DNA of 64,000 nt from Solimicrobium silvestre. GTDB taxonomy: Bacteria > Pseudomonadota > Gammaproteobacteria > Burkholderiales > Burkholderiaceae_D. Positions 19,238 to 29,422 of this stretch are shown here, piece after piece; the stretch's first letter is position 1; every line of letters starts with the position of its first letter. Under the pieces are notes generated by a model, which was given only the letters and a program-made list of their open reading frames with translations, made no database searches and was not told the DNA's origin. Position numbers and translations under genes: made by a program. The DNA lies in contig NZ_PUGF01000027.1 in the NCBI RefSeq assembly GCF_002976435.1, positions 1-64,000 of the forward strand, given 5' to 3'.

Positions 19238-19951
19238 ATGACTAACGAAACCACCATCAATCTAGTTTTAATCGAAGACGAAAAACAAATCAGGCGCTTT
19301 TTAAGTGCCGCGTTAATCAATGAAGGTATCAACGTCCATGAGGCTGAAACGGGCAAGCAAGGCTTGATCGAATGCGCCACCAGAAAACCCGACATTATCA
19401 TTGTCGACTTAGGCTTGCCGGACATCAGCGGTATTGAACTCATCCGTGAAGTACGAAGCTGGAGCGAAGTACCTATCATCGTGCTATCCGCACGTACCCA
19501 GGAACATGAAAAGGTGGATGCACTGGATGCTGGTGCTGACGATTATTTAAGCAAACCGTTTGGCACCGCTGAACTCATTGCACGGATCCGCGCTCATTTG
19601 CGACGCCGCCAACCAAGCGCAACCTCAAACGACCATCTATTTCAATTTGGCGACGTTACCGTCGATTTTTCTTTACGCACCGTGACTAAAAATGAAGAAG
19701 CAATTCATTTAAGCCCCATCGAATATCGCCTGTTATCGGTATTGGCACGCAATGCCGGCAAAGTGCTGACACACCGCCAGCTACTGAATGATGTCTGGGG
19801 ACCGAACCACTCAGAGAGCAATCATTATTTGCGCATTTACATGGCTAATTTACGTCAAAAATTAGAGCAGGCACCTGCCCAACCAAAACACTTTTTAACT
19901 GAAACTGGTGTTGGCTATCGACTTGTTATTCAAGACAGCCGTAAATCTTAA
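19238..19951 (+). CDS. kdpE: Transcriptional response regulator KdpE
   Basis: OmpR-family regulator of 237 residues. The receiver domain (about 8-120) has the acidic pair ED, Asp57 in VDLGLPD, and the conserved Lys in DYLSKPFG. The winged-helix DNA-binding domain (about 140-232) has LSPIEYRLLSVLARNAGKV and the C-terminal GVGYRLV. It starts 14 bp after kdpD. It activates the kdp operon, probably through the box at 11596. A strong terminator follows. Confidence 0.96.
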   Translation: MTNETTINLVLIEDEKQIRRFLSAALINEGINVHEAETGKQGLIECATRKPDIIIVDLGLPDISGIELIREVRSWSEVPIIVLSARTQEHEKVDALDAGADDYLSKPFGTAELIARIRAHLRRRQPSATSNDHLFQFGDVTVDFSLRTVTKNEEAIHLSPIEYRLLSVLARNAGKVLTHRQLLNDVWGPNHSESNHYLRIYMANLRQKLEQAPAQPKHFLTETGVGYRLVIQDSRKS

Positions 19952-19970
19952 AGCTCTTCAACAAGATGCA

Positions 19971-20000
19971 AAAAAGGGTAGCCGAAGCTACCCTTTTTTA
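19971..20000. terminator. Bidirectional intrinsic terminator between kdpE and ppiD
   Basis: AAAAAGGGTAGC (19971-19982), loop CGAA, then GCTACCC and a T-run (19987-20000). The A-run on the left makes it work on both strands, for kdpE (plus) and ppiD (minus). Confidence 0.92.
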
Positions 20001-20017
20001 TTTAACTCATTACTAAT

Positions 20018-21949
20018 TTAAGAAGCTGCTTTAGCGCCAGCGAGTTCTGCTGGTGTTGCAACAAAAGGCTTAACAATTTTTACATTCCCTTTTTGTTTTA
20101 ACATTTCAACGTAGGCAAAAAACTCATCTGAGGCAGTAACATTATCAACCTGCTTGGCGATTTCCGCAGTACGTCCTTCATCAGGGGCTGCTTGCTGGAT
20201 TTTGTTGATGCGGTACACAGCATATGCTTGTCCAGGCAATTCAACGCCAACAAAGGCTGGTAATTTACGTGTGTCTGCCTTCATGATTAAATCAAACGCA
20301 GCACCCGGAATACCACCTTGCTGAATCCGTGAAACCAGTTTTGTATCACCAAAACCAGCCGCATCAGGTGTCGCTATCAAACTGGCCAATTTTGCTTGAC
20401 CCGCTTTTTGTGCTAATGATTCAGACTCAGCTAAAGTAACACGTGCAGTAATCACATCTTTAACTTCATCAAAAGGACGCTTGCTGGCTGGCTTGTGTTC
20501 CACAATGCGCGCCGATACCAGCGTGTTTGCGCCTAGTTCCAATGCTTCCGTATTACGTTTATTTTTGATAGCGTCATCCGAGAACAATGCCTTCAAAAAT
20601 TTAGGGTTAGCCAAAATTGGATTGGAATGATTAACCGAATTTGGAACACGGGTAAGATTATCAGCAGTTGCTATAGTCAGCTTCAATTTATCCGCTACTG
20701 GTTGCAAACTAGTTGATTGCTCGTACACAGTATTGGTAAACGTCTCTGCCATTTCGCTAAATTTCTTGCCAGCTTTTTGCTTTTTAATGTCAGCACTAAT
20801 TTGATCTTTTACTTGATCCAACGGTTTAACCGATGTTGGCTTAATCGCTGTTAAATGAATGATGTGAAAGCCAAAATCTGACTCAACCAAATCACTAATT
20901 TCATTTTCTTTTAATTTATATGTTGCATCTTCAAACGGTTTTAACATCATTCCTTTAGCGAAGAAATCAAGATCGCCGCCTTGTGCTTTAGAGCCTTCAT
21001 CTTCTGAATATTGCTTAGCTAACTGAGCAAAGTTTTCCGGCTGCTTGCGCACTAAAGCCAACACTTCCTCAGCCTTCGCTTTGGCAGCGGCTTTTTCAGC
21101 GGCACTAGCGCCCTTATTCACTTTAATTAAAATATGACTGGCGCGACGTTGCTCGTCTACGCTGTAATTTTTAATATTTTGATCGTAGTAAGCTTTAATT
21201 TCTTCGTCAGACGCGGTCATTTGCGCTGCAATAGTTTCGCCGCTCAATACCACATACTCAATTTTAGCCATTTCTGGAATCTGAAATTGAGCGCCATTTT
21301 TATCGTAATAGGCTTTGAGCATTGCATCAGTAATTTTGACCTGACTCACAAAATCAGCTGCTTTAAAGTCAATTGATTGTATTTCACGCTCTTGACTGGT
21401 GATTGCATTGACTTGGGCGAGAACTGCTTTAGGAACAAAAGCACTGCCTTCTATGGCGGTAGTTAATTGTTGTTGAGCCAAGCGCTCTCTTTCGCCACTT
21501 TCATACATTGTAGGAGTCAGACGTTGCGCCGCTAAAGCGTTCTTATATCCTTCATTATCAAACGAGCCATTCGGCAATGTCAGACCAGGGATAGCCAAAA
21601 TATTTTGTTGCAAAACTTGATCAGGGATGCTGAGGTTTTGATTCTTCACTTCTGCTCTTAATACGCGTTGAGCAATCAAATTATCCAGGATAGATTTTTT
21701 TGCTTCTACCGTATTAAACATCGCTTCATCAAACTTATCGCCAAACCGCTGACGCATTTTATCCATCTGCTGACGTAACGCATCATCAAACTCTTGTTGC
21801 GAGATATTTTCGCCGGCTACTTTAGCTACAGTTTCTTCGTTGTTACCACGAACGTAACTAGATATGCCAACTAGGGCGAAAGATGGAACGATAAATAACA
21901 GCAAAATGAACTGCATTAAACGCTGGTGGGTACGTACATATTCAAACAT
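20018..21949 (-). CDS. ppiD: Periplasmic folding chaperone PpiD (SurA-N / parvulin)
   Basis: Membrane-anchored periplasmic chaperone of 643 residues. It begins with a short cytoplasmic segment and one transmembrane helix (about 12-32, MQFILLLFIVPSFALVGIS). A SurA-like N-terminal chaperone domain follows (about 35-190, VAKVAGENISQQEFDDAL). A parvulin domain (about 265-365) has RRASHILIKV, YSEDEGSKAQGGDLDFF and FGFHIIHLT, and a long C-terminal region follows. PpiD assists newly exported proteins at the Sec translocon. The order hupB, two tRNAs, ppiD is common in Burkholderiales and recalls E. coli hupB-ppiD. Confidence 0.93.
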   Translation of the reverse strand: MFEYVRTHQRLMQFILLLFIVPSFALVGISSYVRGNNEETVAKVAGENISQQEFDDALRQQMDKMRQRFGDKFDEAMFNTVEAKKSILDNLIAQRVLRAEVKNQNLSIPDQVLQQNILAIPGLTLPNGSFDNEGYKNALAAQRLTPTMYESGERERLAQQQLTTAIEGSAFVPKAVLAQVNAITSQEREIQSIDFKAADFVSQVKITDAMLKAYYDKNGAQFQIPEMAKIEYVVLSGETIAAQMTASDEEIKAYYDQNIKNYSVDEQRRASHILIKVNKGASAAEKAAAKAKAEEVLALVRKQPENFAQLAKQYSEDEGSKAQGGDLDFFAKGMMLKPFEDATYKLKENEISDLVESDFGFHIIHLTAIKPTSVKPLDQVKDQISADIKKQKAGKKFSEMAETFTNTVYEQSTSLQPVADKLKLTIATADNLTRVPNSVNHSNPILANPKFLKALFSDDAIKNKRNTEALELGANTLVSARIVEHKPASKRPFDEVKDVITARVTLAESESLAQKAGQAKLASLIATPDAAGFGDTKLVSRIQQGGIPGAAFDLIMKADTRKLPAFVGVELPGQAYAVYRINKIQQAAPDEGRTAEIAKQVDNVTASDEFFAYVEMLKQKGNVKIVKPFVATPAELAGAKAAS

Positions 21950-22160
21950 GGTGGATCACTCATTCACATGCTGGTGGGCGCTCAGGCGGCTTCGATATTT
22001 TATAAAGGCCATTGCATATAAAAAAAAGGAACTTACGTTCACTTTTAAAATTTCTGGTGGAATCTGGTAGAAACGAAGTGCGATTCTAGCAGTGTTTTAA
22101 GGATTATTACAACACTGCAAAGGAAAAATCATTAGAAGCTACGCAGGTGGCTTTTTCTCG

Positions 22161-22330
22161 CCACAAATAAAACGCCTGCTTGTCAGGGAATTTATATTTG
22201 GCTACGTTATGAGGGCTCGTATACATACCGCTGACTGGAGAATCGCTTCGAATCTCTTTGGCACCCGCACTGGCGACTCACTCCATTCCACAAATAAAAA
22301 TACCCGCTTGCGCGGGCATTTGTATTTGGC
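22161..22330 (-). repeat. Decayed tandem duplication beside the tRNA-Asp 3' end
   Basis: The stretch 22161-22201 (CCACAAATAAAACGCCTGCT...) is a degraded copy of 22288-22330 (CCACAAATAAAAATACCCGC...), which spans the tRNA operon terminator and the last bases before tRNA-Asp. The copies are offset by about 127-129 bp and each ends in TATTTGGC. The 22202-22287 segment between them does not fold into a recognisable tRNA. It may be a leftover of a lost duplicate tRNA/terminator unit. Confidence 0.5.
22296..22320 (-). terminator. Terminator after tRNA-Asp
   Basis: In minus sense CCCGC (22312-22316) pairs with GCGGG (22303-22307) across GCAA, followed by TATTTTTATTT. It ends the hupB / tRNA-Val / tRNA-Asp transcript. 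Confidence 0.75.
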
Positions 22331-22403
22331 GGAGTGGACGGGACTCGAACCCGCGACCCCCGGCGTGACAGGCCGGTATTCTAACCAACTGAACTACCAC
22401 TCC
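22327..22403 (-). tRNA. tRNA-Asp (GTC)
   Basis: A complete cloverleaf. The acceptor GGAGTGG pairs with CCACTCC, followed by discriminator G and encoded CCA. The D-arm has AGTTGGTTAGA. The anticodon loop CTGTCAC gives anticodon GTC, and the T-arm GCGGGTTCGAGTCCCGT is intact. It lies 27 bp after tRNA-Val on the same strand. Confidence 0.97.
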
Positions 22404-22430
22404 TGTGTTTGGCCATGCAACTTGTTTAAT

Positions 22431-22506
22431 TGGTGGGTGCTGAGAGGCTCGAACTCCCGACCTACGCCTTGTAAGGGCGCCGCTCTACCAACTGAGCTAA
22501 GCACCC
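22431..22506 (-). tRNA. tRNA-Val (TAC)
   Basis: A complete cloverleaf. The acceptor GGGTGCT pairs with AGCACCC, followed by discriminator A and encoded CCA. The D-arm has AGCTCAGTTGGTAGAGC. The anticodon loop CTTACAA gives TAC, and the T-arm GGGAGTTCGAGCCTCTC is good. It starts 29 bp after the hupB stop and is probably cotranscribed with it. Confidence 0.97.
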
Positions 22507-22535
22507 AACTAAACAGCTAAGCTGCATTGAGGGCG

Positions 22536-22808
22536 TTAGTTTACCGCATCTTTCAAACCTTTGCCAGGTTTAAATTTTGGTACTTTCGCCGCTTTAATTT
22601 TAATGGCTTCGCCAGTTCTTGGATTACGACCCACACGTGCGGCACGTTTTCCAACTGAAAAAGTACCGAAACCGACCAAGGTTACAGTGCCATTTTTTTT
22701 CAGGGTTACTTTAACTGCGCCTATCATCGCGTCTAACGAACGTGTTGCCGCAGCTTTGGAAATATCTGCTGTTTTGGCGATATGTTCAATCAATTCGGTT
22801 TTATTCAC
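22536..22808 (-). CDS. hupB: DNA-binding protein HU-beta
   Basis: Histone-like nucleoid protein of 90 residues starting [20 protein letters not shown], with the DNA-binding arm signature [21 protein letters not shown]. It bends and compacts DNA as a dimer. The start codon is GTG (22806-22808), supported by AGGGGA five bases upstream. It is followed closely by two tRNA genes and then ppiD. Confidence 0.96.
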   Translation of the reverse strand: MNKTELIEHIAKTADISKAAATRSLDAMIGAVKVTLKKNGTVTLVGFGTFSVGKRAARVGRNPRTGEAIKIKAAKVPKFKPGKGLKDAVN

Positions 22809-23065
22809 TTACGTCCCCTAGCAAAAGTTAATTTCTGTGTCGATGCTTATCGACATTCAATGTTCGCGCATCATCACGCGTCAATTCATTTGGTTTTTGT
22901 TCATTCTCACTTCTTCCCACCTTTTACGGCAGAAAATCAGCCCTCGTATTAAACAAGTCCTACAGCACGGTGTCAAGCGGTTTAACTAAATTTTACTAAG
23001 GAATAAAAAAATAATGCGTGAAAATCGTACGCGGCTTACTAATCAGTATAATTTAGGGTCTTTCA

Positions 23066-24322
23066 ATGCTGCAGTGCTTCCTTCAAAATATGAATAAATC
23101 CTCTAATTCCGCCAACAATATCTCCGTGCAAATTGGCACTCCCTTATCACATAGCGCAACCAAAGTTATGCTGCTAGGCTCCGGCGAACTCGGCAAAGAA
23201 GTGATTATTTCATTACAACGTTTAGGCGTTGAAGTGATTGCTGTTGATCGTTATGCAGATGCTCCAGGCCACCAAGTTGCGCATCGCTCGCACGTTATTG
23301 ATATGACGGACGGTGTAGCACTCGCCAACTTAATAGCTGTAGAACAACCTGACTTAATCGTGCCTGAAATTGAGGCCATTGCGACGCTTACGTTAGTTGA
23401 ATTAGAAGCCGCCGGCAAAGTACGGGTTATCCCCACTGCCAGAGCCACCTGGCTAACTATGAACCGCGAAGGAATTCGACGTTTAGTGGCCGAAGAATTA
23501 AGCCTGCCAACATCACCTTACCGCTTTGCAGATACGTTGGAAGAAATGCGTGCCGCTTGCGATTTTATCGGCTATCCATGCATTATTAAACCGGTCATGT
23601 CTTCATCAGGAAAAGGCCAGTCAAAGATTGATAATGCCAGCGAAGTTGACGCTGCCTGGGAATACGCCGCAAGCGGTGGCCGGGTACAAAATGGCCGCGT
23701 AATTGTGGAAGGCTTCATCGATTTTGACTATGAAATTACGCTGTTGACAGTGCGTGCATTAGACGCTAACGGCCAGCCAGCGACCCATTACTGCGAACCA
23801 ATCGGCCATGTACAAGTACAAGGTGATTATGTTGAGTCTTGGCAGCCTCAGGCGATGCATCCGCAAGCCCTTGAAAATGCCCGCAACATCGCTAAAAAAG
23901 TCACTGATAATTTAGGCGGACTGGGACTGTTCGGCGTTGAGTTATTTGTTAAAAACGAGATGGTCTGGTTTTCAGAAGTCAGCCCGCGCCCGCATGATAC
24001 CGGTATGGTAACGATGGCGTCACAGGTGCAAAATGAATTCGAGTTGCATGCCAAAGCGATTCTTGGTTTGCCGGTGGATACCAGCTTACGCTGCCCTGCC
24101 GCATCGGCGGTTATTTATGGCGAACACAACGCTCGTGCGATTGCATTCCAAGGCGTCGCGGATGCGCTCTCGGTACCCGGCACGGATATTCGCTTATTCG
24201 GCAAGCCGGAATCATTTACCCGTCGTCGCATGGGTGTGACTTTAGCTACGGCTCCAGACACGGATACGGCTCGCACTAAAGCCAAACAAGCAGCAGCTAA
24301 AGTGAAGCCGGTCGTCGTTTAA
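23066..24322 (+). CDS. purT: Formate-dependent phosphoribosylglycinamide formyltransferase PurT
   Basis: ATP-grasp enzyme of up to 418 residues that makes formyl-GAR from GAR, formate and ATP in purine synthesis, as an alternative to the folate-dependent PurN. The N-terminal block is [20 protein letters not shown]. Downstream are [15 protein letters not shown], the ATP-grasp core [14 protein letters not shown], and metal-binding [16 protein letters not shown]. Two starts are possible. The ATG at 23066 follows AGGG by 7 bp. The ATG at 23090 lies closer to the usual E. coli N-terminus but lacks a ribosome-binding site. A TATAAT at 23047-23052 lies just upstream without a clear -35. Confidence 0.95.
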   Translation: MLQCFLQNMNKSSNSANNISVQIGTPLSHSATKVMLLGSGELGKEVIISLQRLGVEVIAVDRYADAPGHQVAHRSHVIDMTDGVALANLIAVEQPDLIVPEIEAIATLTLVELEAAGKVRVIPTARATWLTMNREGIRRLVAEELSLPTSPYRFADTLEEMRAACDFIGYPCIIKPVMSSSGKGQSKIDNASEVDAAWEYAASGGRVQNGRVIVEGFIDFDYEITLLTVRALDANGQPATHYCEPIGHVQVQGDYVESWQPQAMHPQALENARNIAKKVTDNLGGLGLFGVELFVKNEMVWFSEVSPRPHDTGMVTMASQVQNEFELHAKAILGLPVDTSLRCPAASAVIYGEHNARAIAFQGVADALSVPGTDIRLFGKPESFTRRRMGVTLATAPDTDTARTKAKQAAAKVKPVVV

Positions 24323-24444
24323 CGCGCTTATTTGGCATGGCTAATAGTCTTTAAACAATGACGCAGCTCGTATTTGTTGAAAATGTTTTACCGTTTTCAA
24401 CAAAGCGTCTATAGTTTAGCCCACTCACATCTTCTAGACGAATC

Positions 24445-26100
24445 ATGAATTACGACGTTGCAATCATTGGAAGCGGGTTAGCGGGCTTTTCAGTCGCGCT
24501 ACACTTGGCAGAAAATCACAAAGTAGCCATTTTTTCTAAACGCAGTTTATTAGATGGCTCAAGTAGCTGGGCGCAAGGCGGCATTGCTGCAGTATTAGAC
24601 TCTGGCGACAGCGTTGAGCAGCATTTATCGGACACTATCATCGCCGGAGGCGGTTTATGCGATGAAGCGGCCACACGCTATATTTTAGAAAACGGTCGCA
24701 GCGCAATTGATTGGCTTATCGCTCAAGGTGTGCCCTTTACCCCAGATGCAGATGCCGAGCTTGGCTACCATTTGACCCGTGAAGGAGGCCACAGTCAGCG
24801 CCGGATTATTCATGCAGCGGATGCCACCGGACACGCGGTGCAAGTCACGCTAGAACAGCAAATTCGCAACCATCCCAACATCACGTTATTTGAGCATCAT
24901 TACGCGATTGATCTGATTACGTCAGATAAATTAGCCGATCCTGCCAGCGCCAACGTCAACCCAACACCAGCGCGCTGTTTAGGCTTATATGTGCAAGACG
25001 TTCAAACCGGAAAAGTGCATACCGTCACCGCGCAACATACAGTATTAGCGACCGGCGGCGCAGGCAAAGTGTATTTGTACACAACCAATCCAGACACGGC
25101 CACCGGCGACGGCATTGCCATGGCATGGCGCGCCGGTTGCCGGATTGCGAATATGGAATTTATTCAATTTCATCCGACCTGTTTGTATCACCCGTATGCC
25201 AAATCTTTTTTGATTTCCGAAGCGGTACGCGGTGAAGGCGGTTTATTGAAACTGCCCGCCGAAGCAGGTACATCTGCAGGAAAACGGTTTATGCCAGCGC
25301 ACGACGAGCGTGCTGAATTAGCGCCGCGTGATGTTGTGGCGCGCGCGATTGACTTTGAAATGAAAAAACGCGGTTTAGACCATGTTGATTTAGACATCAC
25401 CCATCAACCGCCTGAGTTTTTACAAGAACACTTCCCCACTATTTATGCACGCTGCCTGGAATTAGGCATCGACATCACCAAACAACCGATTCCCGTCGTG
25501 CCAGCAGCGCATTACACCTGCGGCGGCATCGTCACCGACATGACTGGACGCACCGATTTAGCAGGTTTATATGCAGTTGGTGAAACTTCGTATACCGGTT
25601 TGCATGGCGCAAATCGGCTTGCCAGTAACTCATTATTAGAATGTTTGGTGATCGGCAAAGCGGTGGCCGAACAAATTGCCGATCAAGAAATTTTGCGCTC
25701 GCCTGACTTACCAAGTTGGGATGAAAGCCGTGTAACCGACGCCGACGAAGAAGTTGTCATCGCTCATAACTGGGATGAATTGCGCCGCTTTATGTGGAAT
25801 TATGTCGGCATTGTGCGCACCACTAAACGTCTGGAACGCGCCCAGCATCGGATTCGTTTATTGAAAGAAGAAATCGACGAATATTACGCCAACTTCCGCA
25901 TCACCAATCACTTGCTGGAATTGCGTAATTTGGTCGATGTGGCGTCACTGATCGTCAACAGCGCGCTATCACGTCGCGAAAGCCGCGGCCTGCATTTTAG
26001 TCGCGATTTCCCGGATACCTTACCTAAAGCAATTCCAACGGTATTGGCTCCGCAACTGCGTGAAAAAACACGGAATGGAAAAATTCGGCACGGGCGTTAA
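24445..26100 (+). CDS. nadB: L-aspartate oxidase NadB
   Basis: FAD-dependent enzyme of 551 residues that oxidises L-aspartate to iminoaspartate, the first step of de novo NAD synthesis. It has the dinucleotide fold [15 protein letters not shown] at the N-terminus. The succinate-dehydrogenase-like block [13 protein letters not shown] follows, then [23 protein letters not shown] and [10 protein letters not shown]. The C-terminal helical domain ends with [15 protein letters not shown]. The length is normal. NadA and NadC are not in the window. Confidence 0.96.
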   Translation: MNYDVAIIGSGLAGFSVALHLAENHKVAIFSKRSLLDGSSSWAQGGIAAVLDSGDSVEQHLSDTIIAGGGLCDEAATRYILENGRSAIDWLIAQGVPFTPDADAELGYHLTREGGHSQRRIIHAADATGHAVQVTLEQQIRNHPNITLFEHHYAIDLITSDKLADPASANVNPTPARCLGLYVQDVQTGKVHTVTAQHTVLATGGAGKVYLYTTNPDTATGDGIAMAWRAGCRIANMEFIQFHPTCLYHPYAKSFLISEAVRGEGGLLKLPAEAGTSAGKRFMPAHDERAELAPRDVVARAIDFEMKKRGLDHVDLDITHQPPEFLQEHFPTIYARCLELGIDITKQPIPVVPAAHYTCGGIVTDMTGRTDLAGLYAVGETSYTGLHGANRLASNSLLECLVIGKAVAEQIADQEILRSPDLPSWDESRVTDADEEVVIAHNWDELRRFMWNYVGIVRTTKRLERAQHRIRLLKEEIDEYYANFRITNHLLELRNLVDVASLIVNSALSRRESRGLHFSRDFPDTLPKAIPTVLAPQLREKTRNGKIRHGR

Positions 26101-26122
26101 CGCTGATAAATTACTCAATATT

Positions 26123-26876
<754 letters not shown>

Positions 26877-26918
26877 AAGTCGTTATAAAATTCAGCATAA
26901 AAGCAAAATGAGAGAAAT

Positions 26919-27308
26919 ATGAATAAATCCGCACTTTACGCCCACGGCGCAACCGCCTCGCTCATCGCCATTATTGCGCTCGGTATTATTGGTGAAATGT
27001 GGCTGGCACCGTTGCGCCCGGGCGGTTCCTGGTTAGTATTAAAAGTAGTGCCTTTATTGTTTTCTTTACGCGGTGTAATGAAGCGCGACAATTACACAAT
27101 GCAATGGTCATCGATGTTGATTTTGCTGTATTTCACAGAAGGAATCGTGCGCGCAACGTCCGACAAAACGACACTGTCCGCACAGCTAGGCTGGCTGCAA
27201 GTTGCCCTTTGTTTGGCTTTCTTTTTTTGCGTATTAAGTTATTTACGTCCATTAAAAAAAGCGGCTAAAGCAGCTGCAAAAAAAGCTCAAGAACAAGCAT
27301 CGCAATGA
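26919..27308 (+). CDS. DUF2069 family membrane protein
   Basis: Inner-membrane protein of 129 residues with about four helices, among them ASLIAIIALGIIGEMWLAPL, WLVLKVVPLLFSLRGVMKR and ALCLAFFFCVLSYLRPL. It has a Lys/Ala-rich cytoplasmic tail. The pattern is that of DUF2069, a small family of unknown function often placed after wrbA in betaproteobacteria. A GAGAGAAAT site precedes the ATG. Its stop overlaps the next start by 4 bp (ATGA), so it is translationally coupled to the FAD enzyme. Confidence 0.85.
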   Translation: MNKSALYAHGATASLIAIIALGIIGEMWLAPLRPGGSWLVLKVVPLLFSLRGVMKRDNYTMQWSSMLILLYFTEGIVRATSDKTTLSAQLGWLQVALCLAFFFCVLSYLRPLKKAAKAAAKKAQEQASQ

Positions 27309-28726
27309 AACATTTTATCGATCAATGTCGCCAACTAATAGGAAGCACCCATGTGCTCACCGACAGTAGCGACATGACGAGCTATTTAACCGATTACCGA
27401 CAACGCTACATCGGCACCGCTGCAGCCATATTAAAACCAGCAAATACCGAACAAGTCGCAGAAATCGTCAAATTATGCGCGCAGCACCGGATAGCGATTA
27501 CCCCGCAAGGCGGCAACACAGGTCTGGTACTGGGCAGCGTCCCAGACCAAACTGGCCGCTCGATAGTTTTATCGCTGCTGCGCTTAAATCAGATCCGTCA
27601 CATCGACGACATCAACAACACCATCACCGTCGAAGCTGGCTGTATTTTGCAACAAGTGCAAAACGCCGCGAACTCGGTTGATCGCTTATTCCCCTTATCG
27701 CTCGCATCCGAAGGCAGCTGCACAATAGGCGGCAATCTTTCCAGCAACGCGGGCGGCACAGCGGTTCTGCATTATGGTAATTGCCGCGCCTTATGTTTGG
27801 GCCTGGAAGTGGTCACGCCACAAGGCGATATCTGGAACGGCTTGCGCGCTTTAAGAAAAGATAATAGCGGTTACGATTTACGTGATGTGTATATCGGTGC
27901 AGAAGGCACTTTGGGCGTTATCACCGCAGCCGTTTTGCAGTTATTTCCCAAGCCAGCCAGCCAATTAACGGCATTTGTAGCGATCAATTCTGTTGAGGCC
28001 GCATTAGCCTTATTAAATCTGGCGCGTTCCAACAGCAAAGATACGGTACTCAGCGCGTTTGAAATCATGTCCAGTTACAGCCTGGCTTTAGTTAAACAGC
28101 ACTTCCCTGAACTAAAACAGCCGGCACTAAAAGAACATCCCTATTATGTGTTGATTGAATTTTCCAGCCAAGATAGCGAAGCGGCCAATTGTGCGGCATT
28201 AGAAAATTTAATGACTATCGCCCTCGATACTGGCACAGCGCAAGATGCAGTACTAGCCACTTCACTGGCGCAATCCAACACGCTATGGCAGTTGCGCGAA
28301 TCCATTTCTTCAGCACAGGCGGCGGAAGGAAAAAATATCAAGCACGATATTTCCCTGCCCATTTCGCAGATAGGTACCTTCATCCAGCAAACCGACGCGC
28401 TTTTGCAGCAGAAATTCAACGGGTGCCGCATGGTGACTTTCGGGCATTTGGGTGACGGTAATTTGCATTACAACGTATCCGCACCAAAAAATAGTTCGAT
28501 TGATGACTTTCTCGCGCAACAAAATGCAATAAACCGGGTCGTATATGACAGCGTAGCCCAGTTTTCCGGCTCTATCTCTGCCGAACACGGTTTGGGTGCG
28601 CAGAAACGCGACGAGATTTTGCGCTACAAAAGTCCGGTCGAAATGCAATTAATGCGCAGCATTAAACAAGCACTTGATCCGCTCAACATCATGAACCCGG
28701 GAAAGGTGGTACAGCCTTTGCCATAG
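27305..28726 (+). CDS. FAD-binding oxidoreductase, D-2-hydroxyacid dehydrogenase type (D2HGDH/GlcD-like)
   Basis: Flavoprotein of 473 residues. The N-terminal PCMH-type FAD domain has ITPQGGNTGLVLGSVPD and TIGGNLSSNAGGTAVLHYGN. The C-terminal FAD-oxidase domain has the metal-binding FGHLGDGNLHYN and ends with ISAEHGLGAQKRDEI...LDPLNIMNPGKV. This fits the D-2-hydroxyglutarate / D-lactate dehydrogenase group, which passes electrons from a D-2-hydroxyacid to a carrier. The precise substrate is not readable. It is coupled to the DUF2069 gene. Confidence 0.88.
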   Translation: MKHFIDQCRQLIGSTHVLTDSSDMTSYLTDYRQRYIGTAAAILKPANTEQVAEIVKLCAQHRIAITPQGGNTGLVLGSVPDQTGRSIVLSLLRLNQIRHIDDINNTITVEAGCILQQVQNAANSVDRLFPLSLASEGSCTIGGNLSSNAGGTAVLHYGNCRALCLGLEVVTPQGDIWNGLRALRKDNSGYDLRDVYIGAEGTLGVITAAVLQLFPKPASQLTAFVAINSVEAALALLNLARSNSKDTVLSAFEIMSSYSLALVKQHFPELKQPALKEHPYYVLIEFSSQDSEAANCAALENLMTIALDTGTAQDAVLATSLAQSNTLWQLRESISSAQAAEGKNIKHDISLPISQIGTFIQQTDALLQQKFNGCRMVTFGHLGDGNLHYNVSAPKNSSIDDFLAQQNAINRVVYDSVAQFSGSISAEHGLGAQKRDEILRYKSPVEMQLMRSIKQALDPLNIMNPGKVVQPLP

Positions 28727-28738
28727 AAAGCCCGCACT

Positions 28739-29233
28739 ATGCGCAAAGAAAATGTAACCCGCCAATTCTCCTTCCACATCGTATTCACTTCTGCGGCACT
28801 GACTTTATTGCTCAGTTCAAACGCTGCATATGCCATACATAAATGCATTCTAAACGGCAGCATCACCTATTCGGACATGCCTTGTCCTGCCAATGCAAAT
28901 GTCTTACCTTTTACTCCATCAATCAGTCCACCTAACGACCCCGCAGCAGCAAAACAGCGCTACCTTTCCGATCTCCAGCAACTCAAGAAAATTGAACAAC
29001 AAAAGGAAAAAGAAGAGACACAACAAAAACGTGAAGCGCTAATCTTGATAAATGAAAATAAACAAGCCAGAGATAAAAAATTTAAGTGTAAAGATTTGGA
29101 TTTGAAACGAAAAATAGCTAAACAACAGCGCGACAAGCCGCAATCAAAACGAAAAAACAAGAATAATGAACAGACCGAAATACGTGTTCAGCAAGCTGAA
29201 AACAATTACCAATATTTTTGTAAAACAGAATAG
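28739..29233 (+). CDS. DUF4124-containing exported protein with basic coiled-coil tail
   Basis: Hypothetical protein of 164 residues. A signal-like hydrophobic segment (about 12-32) is followed by a short DUF4124-type motif AIHKCILNGSITYSDMPCP, with two cysteines likely to form a disulfide. The rest is a long Lys/Gln/Glu-rich coiled coil (about 80-164). DUF4124 proteins are common and uncharacterised in betaproteobacterial envelopes. It begins 12 bp after the preceding gene and probably shares its transcript. Confidence 0.7.
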   Translation: MRKENVTRQFSFHIVFTSAALTLLLSSNAAYAIHKCILNGSITYSDMPCPANANVLPFTPSISPPNDPAAAKQRYLSDLQQLKKIEQQKEKEETQQKREALILINENKQARDKKFKCKDLDLKRKIAKQQRDKPQSKRKNKNNEQTEIRVQQAENNYQYFCKTE

Positions 29234-29365
29234 TAGATTGGTATAAATAGCATTTTTTAAAACCTCAACAGCCTCTTATGCTTTGAAAGCTTCACTCTTC
29301 TTTCATTCACTACAGGTTGAATATTCCAAGTAAGATCCTGCCTCACCACGATACTCATCATCACA

Positions 29366-29400
29366 AATAAAAATGAGGGCTCAAGCCCTCATTTTTATTG
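29366..29400. terminator. Bidirectional intrinsic terminator
   Basis: AAAAATGAGGGCT, short loop, AGCCCTCATTTTT around 29369-29397. The A-run and T-run on both sides serve both the DUF4124 gene (plus) and the S9 peptidase (minus). Confidence 0.9.
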
Positions 29401-29422
29401 CGCTAGAAAATCTCAAACGTTA

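Noticed and set aside
22209-22520. 103-codon plus-strand frame
   Set aside because: It crosses both tRNA genes and the terminator; it is an accident of tRNA sequence.
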